39,080 nt of DNA from Cupriavidus pauculus (GTDB lineage Bacteria > Pseudomonadota > Gammaproteobacteria > Burkholderiales > Burkholderiaceae), in NCBI RefSeq assembly GCF_008801835.1, contig NZ_VZOW01000048.1:1-39080 (forward strand), read 5' to 3'. A program made the position numbers and the translations under genes. How positions within the stretch are numbered: position 1 is the first letter of the stretch; each line of letters opens with the position of its first letter. The notes below the pieces were generated by a model. The model made no database searches and was not told where the DNA came from. It was given only the letters and a program-made list of their open reading frames with translations. Below are positions 15,758 through 22,689 of the stretch, piece by piece.

Positions 15758-15774
15758 CGCACGGGGATGGTGCA
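15758..15774. promoter_or_regulatory. NtrC-like enhancer site upstream of the nitrate operon
   Basis: The 17-mer cGCACggggatGGTGCa fits the NtrC consensus (TGCAC-N6-GGTGCA) in both half-sites. Its centre is about 150 bp upstream of the predicted start. A right-half-site (GGTGCG, 15734-15739) lies nearer the promoter. The rest of the stretch 15643-15844 shows no gene. Confidence 0.6.
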
Positions 15775-15844
15775 GTGCAATGTGCGTCGGCGGTGCGCAG
15801 TGCGTGCCGTTCAGCGGCGGGTCTGGCGCCAGACCTGGTCCGGC

Positions 15845-16396
15845 TTAATCCCGGCCGGTGCCGGCGACAGGCCTCGCCATCAATTGCATGTCGGACGGCG
15901 CAACCGGTTCGCCCGCTTCATCAATCAGTGCCGCGCGCACCCTGAGGCCGCTCACGCGCGACCGGACCTCGGCCGGTCCCTGGCCGTCGGCTTTCATATG
16001 TGCGTCGCCCCATTGCATCAGCCCGACCAGCACCGGCAGCAGTTCCACTGCCGCGCGCGTGGGGTGATAGGCAAAGCGCTCACGCTCGCCCGGCTGCCGG
16101 TATCCGACCTTGCGCAGAAGTCCGGCGTCGGTCAGCGTCTTCAGGCGCGCCGACAGCACGGCCGGCGAGCATTGAAGGCGGGTAAGAAAATCGTCAAATC
16201 GGCGCACGCCCGAAAACACGTCCCGCAAGATGAGCATCGTCCACTTTTCACCGATCAGCGAAAGCGCCGCCGCGATCGAGCAGTCGGCGAACTGCGCGAT
16301 GGGCGTCGACGGGGCGGTGGTCGGCGCAGAGGTGGTAGGCGCAGAGGCGGTAGGCGCGGAAGTGGTCGGCGATTCGGTCGTCATGCGTTTCAGCAT
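15845..16396 (-). CDS. HxlR-family winged-helix transcriptional regulator
   Basis: 183 residues. After a Ser/Thr/Ala/Pro-rich N-terminal tail comes the HxlR domain: C-x7-LxLIGEKWTMLILRDVFSGVRRFDDF, then SPAVLSARLKTLTDAGLLRKV and RFAYHPTRAAVELLPVLVGLMQWGD. HxlR proteins are small dimeric regulators, often responding to aldehydes, quinones or redox stress through a conserved N-terminal Cys (here in ADCSIAAAL). The tail is built of 5-residue repeats and is unusual for the family. ATG 16396 or ATG 16384 (four codons in) may be used; neither has a strong ribosome binding site. It is divergent from a GNAT acetyltransferase, its likely target, across a 77-bp region with an inverted repeat. Confidence 0.85.
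   Translation of the reverse strand: MLKRMTTESPTTSAPTASAPTTSAPTTAPSTPIAQFADCSIAAALSLIGEKWTMLILRDVFSGVRRFDDFLTRLQCSPAVLSARLKTLTDAGLLRKVGYRQPGERERFAYHPTRAAVELLPVLVGLMQWGDAHMKADGQGPAEVRSRVSGLRVRAALIDEAGEPVAPSDMQLMARPVAGTGRD
16319..16378. repeat. 15-bp tandem repeat encoding the HxlR N-terminal tail
   Basis: Four 15-bp units (GGTCGGCGCAGAGGT, then GGTAGGCGCAGAGGC and two diverged copies) lie in frame and give a TSAPT-type pentapeptide repeat. Slippage in such a tract would change the tail length in 5-residue steps without a frameshift. Confidence 0.7.
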
Positions 16397-16412
16397 AGCA
16401 GGCTAACTTCAT

Positions 16413-16447
16413 TTGCAAAAGTCAGGGTTTCGACTATAGTTCTGACT
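16413..16447. promoter_or_regulatory. Divergent HxlR/GNAT promoter with inverted-repeat operator
   Basis: AGTCAG (16420-16425) and CTGACT (16442-16447) form a perfect 6-bp inverted repeat with 16 bp between. Within it, TTGCAA (16413-16418), a 16-bp spacer and TATAGT (16435-16440) form a plausible promoter for the acetyltransferase. The palindrome ACTATAGT also offers a -10 toward the HxlR gene. An HxlR dimer bound here would cover both. Confidence 0.5.
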
Positions 16448-16473
16448 ATTAAAAATGTAGTTAGGGGTGGGCG

Positions 16474-17103
16474 ATGGGATACCCGGGAAATGACGACGCC
16501 GCAGGCGGGCCGATTGCCGAAGCGGTTGCCGAAGCGGTTGCCGAAGAGAACTGGACGGTGCGCGGCGGCGTCTCGGTGACAATGCGGCCGGCACGCTCTG
16601 GCGACTATGCCGGACTACGTGCATTTGTCGACGGCCTGTCCATGGAAAGCCGATATTTCCGATTCCTGACCGGCGGACGCGTGGCCGATGACACCATCCG
16701 CGGATTTGTCCACCATCGCCCTGGGCGCGATGTGGCAGTGGTGGTGACCCACCGTGCCGCCGACGGGCGCGAATCGATCGTGGCCAACGCCGAGTATGTG
16801 GTCAACCCGGACGGCGTGGCCGAGCTTGCGGTAGTGGTCTCCGACGACTGGCAGGGCCAGGGACTTGGCCGCCGGCTGATCCAGCGCTTGCAACAACTGG
16901 CGCGTGCTGGCCGTCTGCATGGCATGCGTGGTGATGTGCTCAGCGAGAACCGTCGCATGCTGGCCATCATGCGCGACTGCGGCTTTTCCGCCCGACGCAA
17001 CCCTGAGGACAGCCGTCTGCATGAAGTCAGCCTGACGCTGCACGAGACCCCCAAGCGCGTGCGCAACGATTGGCTGCCCCGGGACTGGTTTGCGGCGAGG
17101 TAA
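16474..17103 (+). CDS. GNAT-family N-acetyltransferase
   Basis: 209 residues. After a short acidic N-terminal repeat (IAEA/VAEA/VAEE) the GNAT fold begins at VTMRPARSGDYAGLRAFVDGLS. The acetyl-CoA loop is VVSDDWQGQGLGRRLIQRL (the Q-x-x-G-x-G motif), and ENRRMLAIMRDCGF follows, as in GNATs related to protein acetyltransferases of the Pat type. The substrate cannot be told. The N-terminal repeat comes from three 12-bp units (16513-16548). The gene is divergent from the HxlR regulator and probably under its control. ATG 16474 is chosen; a purine-rich GGGGTGG precedes it. Confidence 0.8.
   Translation: MGYPGNDDAAGGPIAEAVAEAVAEENWTVRGGVSVTMRPARSGDYAGLRAFVDGLSMESRYFRFLTGGRVADDTIRGFVHHRPGRDVAVVVTHRAADGRESIVANAEYVVNPDGVAELAVVVSDDWQGQGLGRRLIQRLQQLARAGRLHGMRGDVLSENRRMLAIMRDCGFSARRNPEDSRLHEVSLTLHETPKRVRNDWLPRDWFAAR
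16513..16548 (+). repeat. 12-bp tandem repeat in the GNAT N terminus
   Basis: Three in-frame units (ATTGCCGAAGCG, GTTGCCGAAGCG, GTTGCCGAAGAG) encode an acidic helical repeat. The divergent neighbour also begins with an in-frame tandem repeat. Confidence 0.65.
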
Positions 17104-17198
17104 GCCGCGAAACCGCTGTCTCCGCCGCATTTCTTCGCCCCAGTTACCCGAGCCCAAGGATGCGCCGCGCGACTCTGCAGCGCCGCGGCGGACCGTGG

Positions 17199-18116
17199 TC
17201 AAGCCTGCGATTTGCCGCGCGATGTCGCCGTGCAGCCGATCGACGCCGTGATGATCGCCGCGATGGCCACCCACTGAACCGGCGTCAGTTGTTCGTGCAG
17301 AAACGCCAGACCGGCCAGCGCGCCCATTGCCGGTTCGAGGCTTAGCAGGATGCCGAAGGTGCGGCGCGGCAGGCGCTTCAGTGCCACCATTTCCAGCGAA
17401 TACGGGATGGCGCTGGACAGCAGGCCCACCGCCAGCCCGGACAGCAGCAACGCGGGGCTGAATAACTCGACGCCTGCGTGGGCGACGCCAAACGGGAATG
17501 CCAACAACGCGGCCATCGTCATCCCCAGCGAGGTGGCCTGCCCGCCGTGCGCGCTGCCGGCCATCTGGCCAAATACGATATAGAGCGCCCAGCCCACGCC
17601 CGCCGCCAGCGCGAAGCCGATCCCGACGGGATCGAGATGCGTGGACGCCTGGCCAAGCGGCAACAGCAGAATCAGTCCTGCGACAGCACAGGCGATCCAG
17701 AGGAAGTCGATGGCGCGGCGCGATGACAACACCGCCACCGCCAGCGGACCGGTGAATTCGATGGCGATCGCCAGGCCCAGCGGTATGGTGCGCAGCGACA
17801 TGTAGAACAGCAGGTTGGTTGCGCCCAGCGCCGCGCCGTACAGGGCAATGGCGCGCGCGTGCGCGCCGGACAGCGCAAAGCGCCACGGCCGCCATACGCA
17901 GATCAGGATCAGCGCCGCGAACCCCACGCGCAGCGCCACCGTGCCTTGCGCGCCAATCGCGCCGAACAGGCTTTTGGCAAACGATGTGCCGACGCATAGC
18001 GATGCCATCGAGCCGATCAAGGCCAGCACGGCCAGCAGGGTGTCGCTTTGTTTGATGCGGCTGAGGGGCAATTCGCGTCCTGAAAACTGAAGGCCCGGTT
18101 CCGGGCGGTGGCGCAT
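17199..18116 (-). CDS. rhtA: EamA/DMT-family exporter, RhtA-like
   Basis: 305 residues from ATG 18116; the frame is open to GTG 18155 through ATG 18134, but 18116 best fits the family N terminus. Ten membrane segments and the blocks GTSFAKSLFGAIGAQGTVALR, LLFYMSLRTIPLGLAIAIE, FTGPLAVAVLSSRRAIDFLW, LLPLGQ, SSAIPYSLEMVALKRLPRR and TFGILLSLEPAMGALAG match E. coli RhtA (YbiF), an inner-membrane exporter of threonine, homoserine and similar amino acids. Its exact substrates here are unknown. It is divergent from an SDR gene, with a perfect 9-bp inverted repeat between the two. Confidence 0.82.
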   Translation of the reverse strand: MRHRPEPGLQFSGRELPLSRIKQSDTLLAVLALIGSMASLCVGTSFAKSLFGAIGAQGTVALRVGFAALILICVWRPWRFALSGAHARAIALYGAALGATNLLFYMSLRTIPLGLAIAIEFTGPLAVAVLSSRRAIDFLWIACAVAGLILLLPLGQASTHLDPVGIGFALAAGVGWALYIVFGQMAGSAHGGQATSLGMTMAALLAFPFGVAHAGVELFSPALLLSGLAVGLLSSAIPYSLEMVALKRLPRRTFGILLSLEPAMGALAGLAFLHEQLTPVQWVAIAAIITASIGCTATSRGKSQA

Positions 18117-18176
18117 CTTGCCCCAAAGGCGCATGGCCGGCCATACACAGATCACGGCACATGGCGCTGTACAGTT

Positions 18177-18203
18177 GCACGCGCCGAGGCATTTGGCGCG
18201 TGC
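18177..18203. promoter_or_regulatory. Perfect 9-bp inverted repeat between the RhtA-like and SDR genes
   Basis: GCACGCGCC (18177-18185) and GGCGCGTGC (18195-18203) are separated by 9 bp. Its place in a 133-bp divergent intergenic region suggests an operator or a 5'-UTR hairpin of the SDR gene; there is no U-run to make it a terminator. Confidence 0.5.
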
Positions 18204-18249
18204 CGGGCGCAGGCACTATGGTTGAGGAACCCCGTTTCCGGAGTTCGCC

Positions 18250-18969
18250 ATGCAAGCCAATGCCGCACGCCGTCATGTCGTGATCACGGGCGCCGCCGGT
18301 GCGCTGGGCCGCGCAATTGCGGCGCGGTTTGCCGCGGAGGGCGCGCGGCTGGCGCTGATCGACCGCGAGCTGCAGCAACTGCAGAGCGTCTTTGCCCATC
18401 CCGAACCCGATCACGGCGGCACCTTGCTGCATGCGGCCGATGTGACGTCGGACACCGCCATGGCGCCGGTGGCGGCGGCCATCCTCGATGCGTTTGGCAC
18501 GGTTGATGTGCTGGTGCACGTGGCGGGCGGGTTTGAAATGGGCGAGCCCACGCACGCGCTGAGCCGGGAATCGTGGATGCGCATGATGGACTTGAACGCA
18601 TGGTCGTTTATCGCGGTGACCGGGCACTTCATCCCCGCGATGATGTTCCAGCGCCGCGGCAAGGTGGTGGCCGTGTCCGCGCGGGGCGCTTCGACGGGCG
18701 CAGCGACCATGGGCGCCTATGCCGCGTCCAAGAGTGCGTTGCAGCGGCTGGTGGAGAGCCTTTCGCACGAAGTGCGCGGCGCCGGCATCAGCGTCAACAG
18801 CATTGCGCCCAGCATCCTGGACACACCGGCAAACCGGCACGCCATGCCGTCCGCCAACCCTGCGATGTGGGTGTCGACCGGCGCCGCGGCGCGCGCCGTA
18901 GCGTTCCTGGCCTCCGACGCGGCGGACGCGATTCATGGGCAGCATCTCGTGTTGGACGGGTTGAGTTAG
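18250..18969 (+). CDS. Short-chain dehydrogenase/reductase (classical SDR)
   Basis: 239 residues, with CCGGAG six bases before the ATG. It has a complete classical SDR set: nucleotide loop TGAAGALG (13-20), Asp38 at the end of strand 2 (suggesting NAD(H) rather than NADP(H)), DVT near 64-66, and a catalytic tetrad Asn116, Ser143, Tyr157, Lys161 (YAASKSAL). VNSIAPSILDTPANR follows. The substrate is unknown. It stands alone, divergent from the RhtA-like exporter. The 211 bp between its end and the end of hipA hold no gene or clear signal that I can see. Confidence 0.85.
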   Translation: MQANAARRHVVITGAAGALGRAIAARFAAEGARLALIDRELQQLQSVFAHPEPDHGGTLLHAADVTSDTAMAPVAAAILDAFGTVDVLVHVAGGFEMGEPTHALSRESWMRMMDLNAWSFIAVTGHFIPAMMFQRRGKVVAVSARGASTGAATMGAYAASKSALQRLVESLSHEVRGAGISVNSIAPSILDTPANRHAMPSANPAMWVSTGAAARAVAFLASDAADAIHGQHLVLDGLS

Positions 18970-19180
18970 CGAAGCAGACGACGGAGCAGACGCCGGTGTT
19001 CTGCGGCCGGCGCGGCTGGTAGTGGCCGACACCGGCGCCAGCGGCGGCGCCATCTGCCTGCTCCGCCGACCGACCCATCGATTGTCGGCCGGACGCAAGC
19101 CCGCGCACATGCGACGATTCTCAAAATGCGGGACCTGGTGCGGCGCGATGCGACGCCGGGCCGCGCGTCCGCTGCCGGGG

Positions 19181-20488
19181 CTAGCGCCGGTTCAGGCGCG
19201 CCAGCGGCAGCGTGCGCAGGCGGTCGAGCACCGCGGCCTTCATGGCGGGCGGGGTGGGCAGCGCATCGAGCAACGCCGGCCACCGATCCTGCGCCAGCGA
19301 GACCGCATCTTTTACGGCCGCCAGCGCAATCCGTTCGGCGATGCGCGCTTCCTGCGCGAAGTTGCGGTACGTTTCCAGCGTTTGTTGACGCTGCAGCACA
19401 TCGATGGCCACGTTCTGGCCGAACGCCTGGAAGCCGGGCAGCGCGGCCACGCAGACGATGTCGTAGGCCGGCGACAGTTCGGGCATCGTGCCGTTGCGAT
19501 AGAGGAACGAGAAGTTTTTTAAGTGCGCGTCGCTGTTGCCGATCAGCGTGTTGACGGCTTGCCGCATGAAAAACTGCCGCACGTCCTCGATGCCGCGCAC
19601 GCTCAGGCGTTCCAGCAGACGCACGATGGCCACGTAGGCGTCGTTACCCGCGTATTTTCGAGCCGGCATGCGCGTCAACACCTGGCAGCCGTCTTCGGCG
19701 TGCACGCGGCCGCCCGGTTCACGGTCGAAGCGATCCACGGCCAGGAAGTGCAGGTCGGCGCCAAGCGCGTCGGCCAGCCCGGGCACGTCGATGGCCGTGA
19801 GCGGTTGCGGCCGGCACACGGCCACCGCGATGCCGGCTGCCTGCGCCAGCTGCATCGACACGTATTCATTGAAGATCTGGCTGTCGTCGTTGCGCGCCGG
19901 CAGCTTTGCGATCAGGTCCGAAAGCCGGCCGTGCGCCGGCATCGTATAGCGCTTGCCGGCATGCGCGGTGGACAGGGCCAGCTTGTTCTGCACGCCGGAA
20001 ACCGACGCCGCGCCTTCGGTTGCGCCTTCCACCACGGCCACTTCCAGATTGTCCGCGCCGCCGGTCACACCGACCGTGCGCACGTGGTCCGGCAGCGTCG
20101 CGATATCGGCGGGCCGCACGATCAGTGCGCCGGGCAGGTCCTCGCCGGCGGCCGCCAGCACGCCGAAATCGTCGCGGTCATCGGGATGGTGGCGGGTTGC
20201 TTCCAGGCGCTTGCGCAGTTCCCCTTCGGGCAGCAACCCGGCGAAGTAGGGCGGCAATTCGCCCTGGGTGTTGTAGAGCGCCGGATGAAATGGATTGGAC
20301 AGAATCGTGGCAGTCAGCGCTTCGTTGCCAGGGATGGTCAGCGAAAGACTGAGCGTGGGGCGTGCGCTGTCGCCGCGGAACTGCTCGCTGGGTACGAAGC
20401 GCGTGGTGCGGCCGGCTTCGCACAGGTAGCCGCAGAGTACGCCGTGCAGGTGGACGGCGAGATAGCGTGGGCGAAGGCCGTCCGTCAC
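19181..20488 (-). CDS. hipA: HipA-family serine/threonine kinase toxin
   Basis: 435 residues. The N-terminal HipA domain (LSLSLTIPG, LPPYFAGLLPEGELRKRL) precedes the kinase. SVSGVQNKLAL (162-172) is the equivalent of the E. coli activation/ATP loop, with Ser162 at the autophosphorylated Ser150 position. The catalytic loop is GNSDAHLKNFS (Asn318, Asp320, Asn325) and AYDIVC carries the metal-binding Asp343. E. coli HipA phosphorylates glutamyl-tRNA synthetase and causes growth arrest and persistence; the target here is not known. All active residues are present, so the toxin looks functional. Its start overlaps the hipB stop by four bases (ATGA), the usual coupling that keeps antitoxin ahead of toxin. 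Confidence 0.92.
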   Translation of the reverse strand: MTDGLRPRYLAVHLHGVLCGYLCEAGRTTRFVPSEQFRGDSARPTLSLSLTIPGNEALTATILSNPFHPALYNTQGELPPYFAGLLPEGELRKRLEATRHHPDDRDDFGVLAAAGEDLPGALIVRPADIATLPDHVRTVGVTGGADNLEVAVVEGATEGAASVSGVQNKLALSTAHAGKRYTMPAHGRLSDLIAKLPARNDDSQIFNEYVSMQLAQAAGIAVAVCRPQPLTAIDVPGLADALGADLHFLAVDRFDREPGGRVHAEDGCQVLTRMPARKYAGNDAYVAIVRLLERLSVRGIEDVRQFFMRQAVNTLIGNSDAHLKNFSFLYRNGTMPELSPAYDIVCVAALPGFQAFGQNVAIDVLQRQQTLETYRNFAQEARIAERIALAAVKDAVSLAQDRWPALLDALPTPPAMKAAVLDRLRTLPLARLNRR

Positions 20489-20778
20489 GATTCATCTCCC
20501 AGCAACAGATCGATCGACGTAGGCGCGGCGCGGTCCGGTCCGGCCGATTTGCCGGCCAGCACCTGCTGCACGGCATCCAGTTGCTCCTTGGGAACGAGCA
20601 CCCATTCGGCGTCGAGCGCGGCGGCTACGGAGCTGAGTGTCGATGCGCGCACATCCTGCTTGCCGCTTAGCGCGACCGACAGGTTCGACGGCGCCATGCC
20701 GATCAGACGCCCGACTTCGGCCAGCGATAAGGCCCGGCGGCGGCGCAGTTGTTGGAGGGATTGGTAGAAGGAAGCCAT
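20485..20778 (-). CDS. hipB: HipB-type antitoxin, XRE-family repressor
   Basis: 97 residues. The helix-turn-helix lies at about 16-60 (LSLAEVGRLIGMAPSNLSVALSG, then ASTLSSVAAALDAEWVLVP). The C-terminal tail is acidic and flexible, as in antitoxins that contact HipA. It is the first gene of the pair and should autorepress through the AT-rich region just upstream, which carries related TAGCATA-type half sites. Confidence 0.9.
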   Translation of the reverse strand: MASFYQSLQQLRRRRALSLAEVGRLIGMAPSNLSVALSGKQDVRASTLSSVAAALDAEWVLVPKEQLDAVQQVLAGKSAGPDRAAPTSIDLLLGDES

Positions 20779-20800
20779 GCGTGGTCGATGTGGTTATGAC

Positions 20801-20863
20801 AAAGCATAGCATCGGTTTTGAAATTATGAAATAACATATAAATAATGGTGTAGATATGCTATT
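20801..20863 (-). promoter_or_regulatory. AT-rich hipBA promoter with candidate operators
   Basis: This stretch is strikingly AT-rich against the genome background. AATAACATAT (20830-20839) and ATATGCTATT (20854-20863) are inverted copies at 9 of 10 positions, and AGCATAGCAT (20803-20812) is a further related half site close to the hipB ATG. Paired operators of this kind are expected for cooperative HipB binding. Confidence 0.5.
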
Positions 20864-20925
20864 ACATAATAAAAGGACGCGATGCGGCGAAAAACGAACC
20901 CGCACGCCAGACCGCCCCAAAACGG

Positions 20926-22374
20926 CTACCGCTCCGTTCCCAAAGGCGGCGCGACCTCTTCGAGCGGTCGCCTTTCCGCATCGACACCGTAGCGCAGCGC
21001 CATCGTTCCGGCGATGATCACCAGCGCGGCGCCAATGCCATAGCCGATCGCCACGGCGCCGCGACTGCCGGTTTCGATCAGCATGCCGAACAGCAGCGGG
21101 GCGACGAATCCGCCGGTGCCGGTGCCGATGGCATAGAACACCGAAATCGCCAGCGCGCGCATTTCCAGCGGAAACACCTCGCTGGCGGTCAGGTAGGCCG
21201 AACTGGCGGCAGCCGAGGCCAGAAAAAACACGGCCGACCAACACAGCGCCTGCGACCGCGCATCGAGCCAGCCCTGCATGAATGCCCAGCCCGTGGCGGC
21301 CAGCCCCACGCCCGACAGCACGTACGTGACCGCGATCATCTTGCGCCGGCCGATGCGGTCGAACAGCGGGCCCAATACCAGCGGCCCCAATGCATTGCCG
21401 AGCGCAAACGGAAAGATATAAAGGGCCACGCGCTCTTCGGGCACGCCCTGGAAGCGCGTCAGTACCAGCGCGTACGTGAAGAAGATGGCGTTGTAGAAAA
21501 ACGCCTGCGCCACCATCAGCGCGAACGTGACGATGCTGCGCGTGCGATAGCGGCGCAACAGCAACGGCACGATGTCCTTGAGCGCCGGGACGGGTTTGCC
21601 GGCGTAGGCCACGGTGGCATGCGCGGCAACGGACTGCAGCTTGCCGTGTCGGCGCGATATCTCGGCTTCGATCTCGTCGATCACCCGCGCGGCTTCGTCG
21701 TGACGGCCGTGCGTGGTCAGCCAGCGCGGGCTTTCCGGCACATGGCGGCGGATCAATACGATCGCCACGGCCAGCACGGCGCCGAGGGCGAAACACACGC
21801 GCCAGCCATGCACGGGACCGAACACGCGCGGATCCAGCAATACCAGACTGAGCCCGGCCCCCAGCGCAGCGCCAAGCCAGAAGCTGCCGTTGATGGCCAG
21901 ATTGACGCGGCCGCGCACGCGCGCGGGAATAAGTTCGTCGATGGCGGAATTGATCGCCGCGTATTCGCCCCCGATGCCGAGCCCGGTGGCAAAACGGCAT
22001 ACCGCAAAAAACGCGAAATTCGGCGAAAACGCGGTAGCCAGCGTCGCGGCCATATAGACGGCCAGCGTGGCCAGGAACAGCCGCTTGCGGCCAAGACGGT
22101 CCGCCATGCGCCCGAATACCAGCGCTCCGCACACCGCGCCGAGGATATACAGCGAGCCCGACCAGCCGACTTGCGTGGCGCTCAGCGCGAGCGTGTCGGG
22201 CCGCTCGAGCACGGCGCCCACCGACCCGACCAGCGTGACCTCAAGGCCGTCGAGCACCCAGGCAATGCCAAGCGCGATGGCGACGCGCCAGTGCCACGCC
22301 GACCACGGCAGTCGATCCAGACGCGCGGGAATATCGGAATGCCAGGCAGCGATGGCGGTCTCCTTGTTCGTCAT
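20926..22374 (-). CDS. MFS metabolite:proton symporter
   Basis: 482 residues from ATG 22374; the frame is open to ATG 22443, but the extension is basic and family-atypical. It is a 12-TM MFS protein of the sugar/aromatic-acid/ShiA-like group: ALGIAWVLDGLEVTLVGSVG in TM1, GRMADRLGRKR after TM2, a RFATGLGIGGEYAAINS run in TM4, ARVRGRVNLAINGSFWLGA, RRHVPESPRWL at the end of the first half, and FDRIGRRKM in the second. Such proteins import organic acids or sugars; the substrate is not readable. No enzyme gene adjoins it. From 22375 to 22600, presumably its promoter region, I see no further gene. Confidence 0.8.
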   Translation of the reverse strand: MTNKETAIAAWHSDIPARLDRLPWSAWHWRVAIALGIAWVLDGLEVTLVGSVGAVLERPDTLALSATQVGWSGSLYILGAVCGALVFGRMADRLGRKRLFLATLAVYMAATLATAFSPNFAFFAVCRFATGLGIGGEYAAINSAIDELIPARVRGRVNLAINGSFWLGAALGAGLSLVLLDPRVFGPVHGWRVCFALGAVLAVAIVLIRRHVPESPRWLTTHGRHDEAARVIDEIEAEISRRHGKLQSVAAHATVAYAGKPVPALKDIVPLLLRRYRTRSIVTFALMVAQAFFYNAIFFTYALVLTRFQGVPEERVALYIFPFALGNALGPLVLGPLFDRIGRRKMIAVTYVLSGVGLAATGWAFMQGWLDARSQALCWSAVFFLASAAASSAYLTASEVFPLEMRALAISVFYAIGTGTGGFVAPLLFGMLIETGSRGAVAIGYGIGAALVIIAGTMALRYGVDAERRPLEEVAPPLGTER

Positions 22375-22601
22375 GCCGCACGCGCCGCGCAGTGGCCGGG
22401 TCCAGCGCCTGCAGCGCATCGTGCGGAGGGCTGCGGCGATCATAGCCCGTCAGGATACGGCTGGCTGTCGGCGCCTGGCCGACGCGCGTTCGACCCATGA
22501 TCGATGCGCTGCGACCCCGGGGGACAGCGCAGCAGGGGAAAGCGGCGGTCGCACGTTGCGCGTGACGGCAGCGCGTATCGGGGTATCGCGCGATGCCATA
22601 G

Positions 22602-22634
22602 AAAAAAGGGAGTTCCGCGATGGAACTCCCTTTT
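22602..22634. terminator. Bidirectional-looking intrinsic terminator after the phosphoesterase
   Basis: AAAAGGGAGTTCC (22604-22616), loop GCGAT and GGAACTCCCTTTT (22622-22634) form a perfect 13-bp inverted repeat with A-run and T-run ends. On the minus strand it ends the phosphoesterase transcript 56 bp after its stop. A tandem 10-bp duplication (TTACTGCGCC twice, 22680-22699) covers that stop codon. Confidence 0.85.
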
Positions 22635-22689
22635 CTGACTGGCCCGGCTGGCCGCGCTGGCTTGCGGGCTGAGTGGGCCTTACTGCGCC

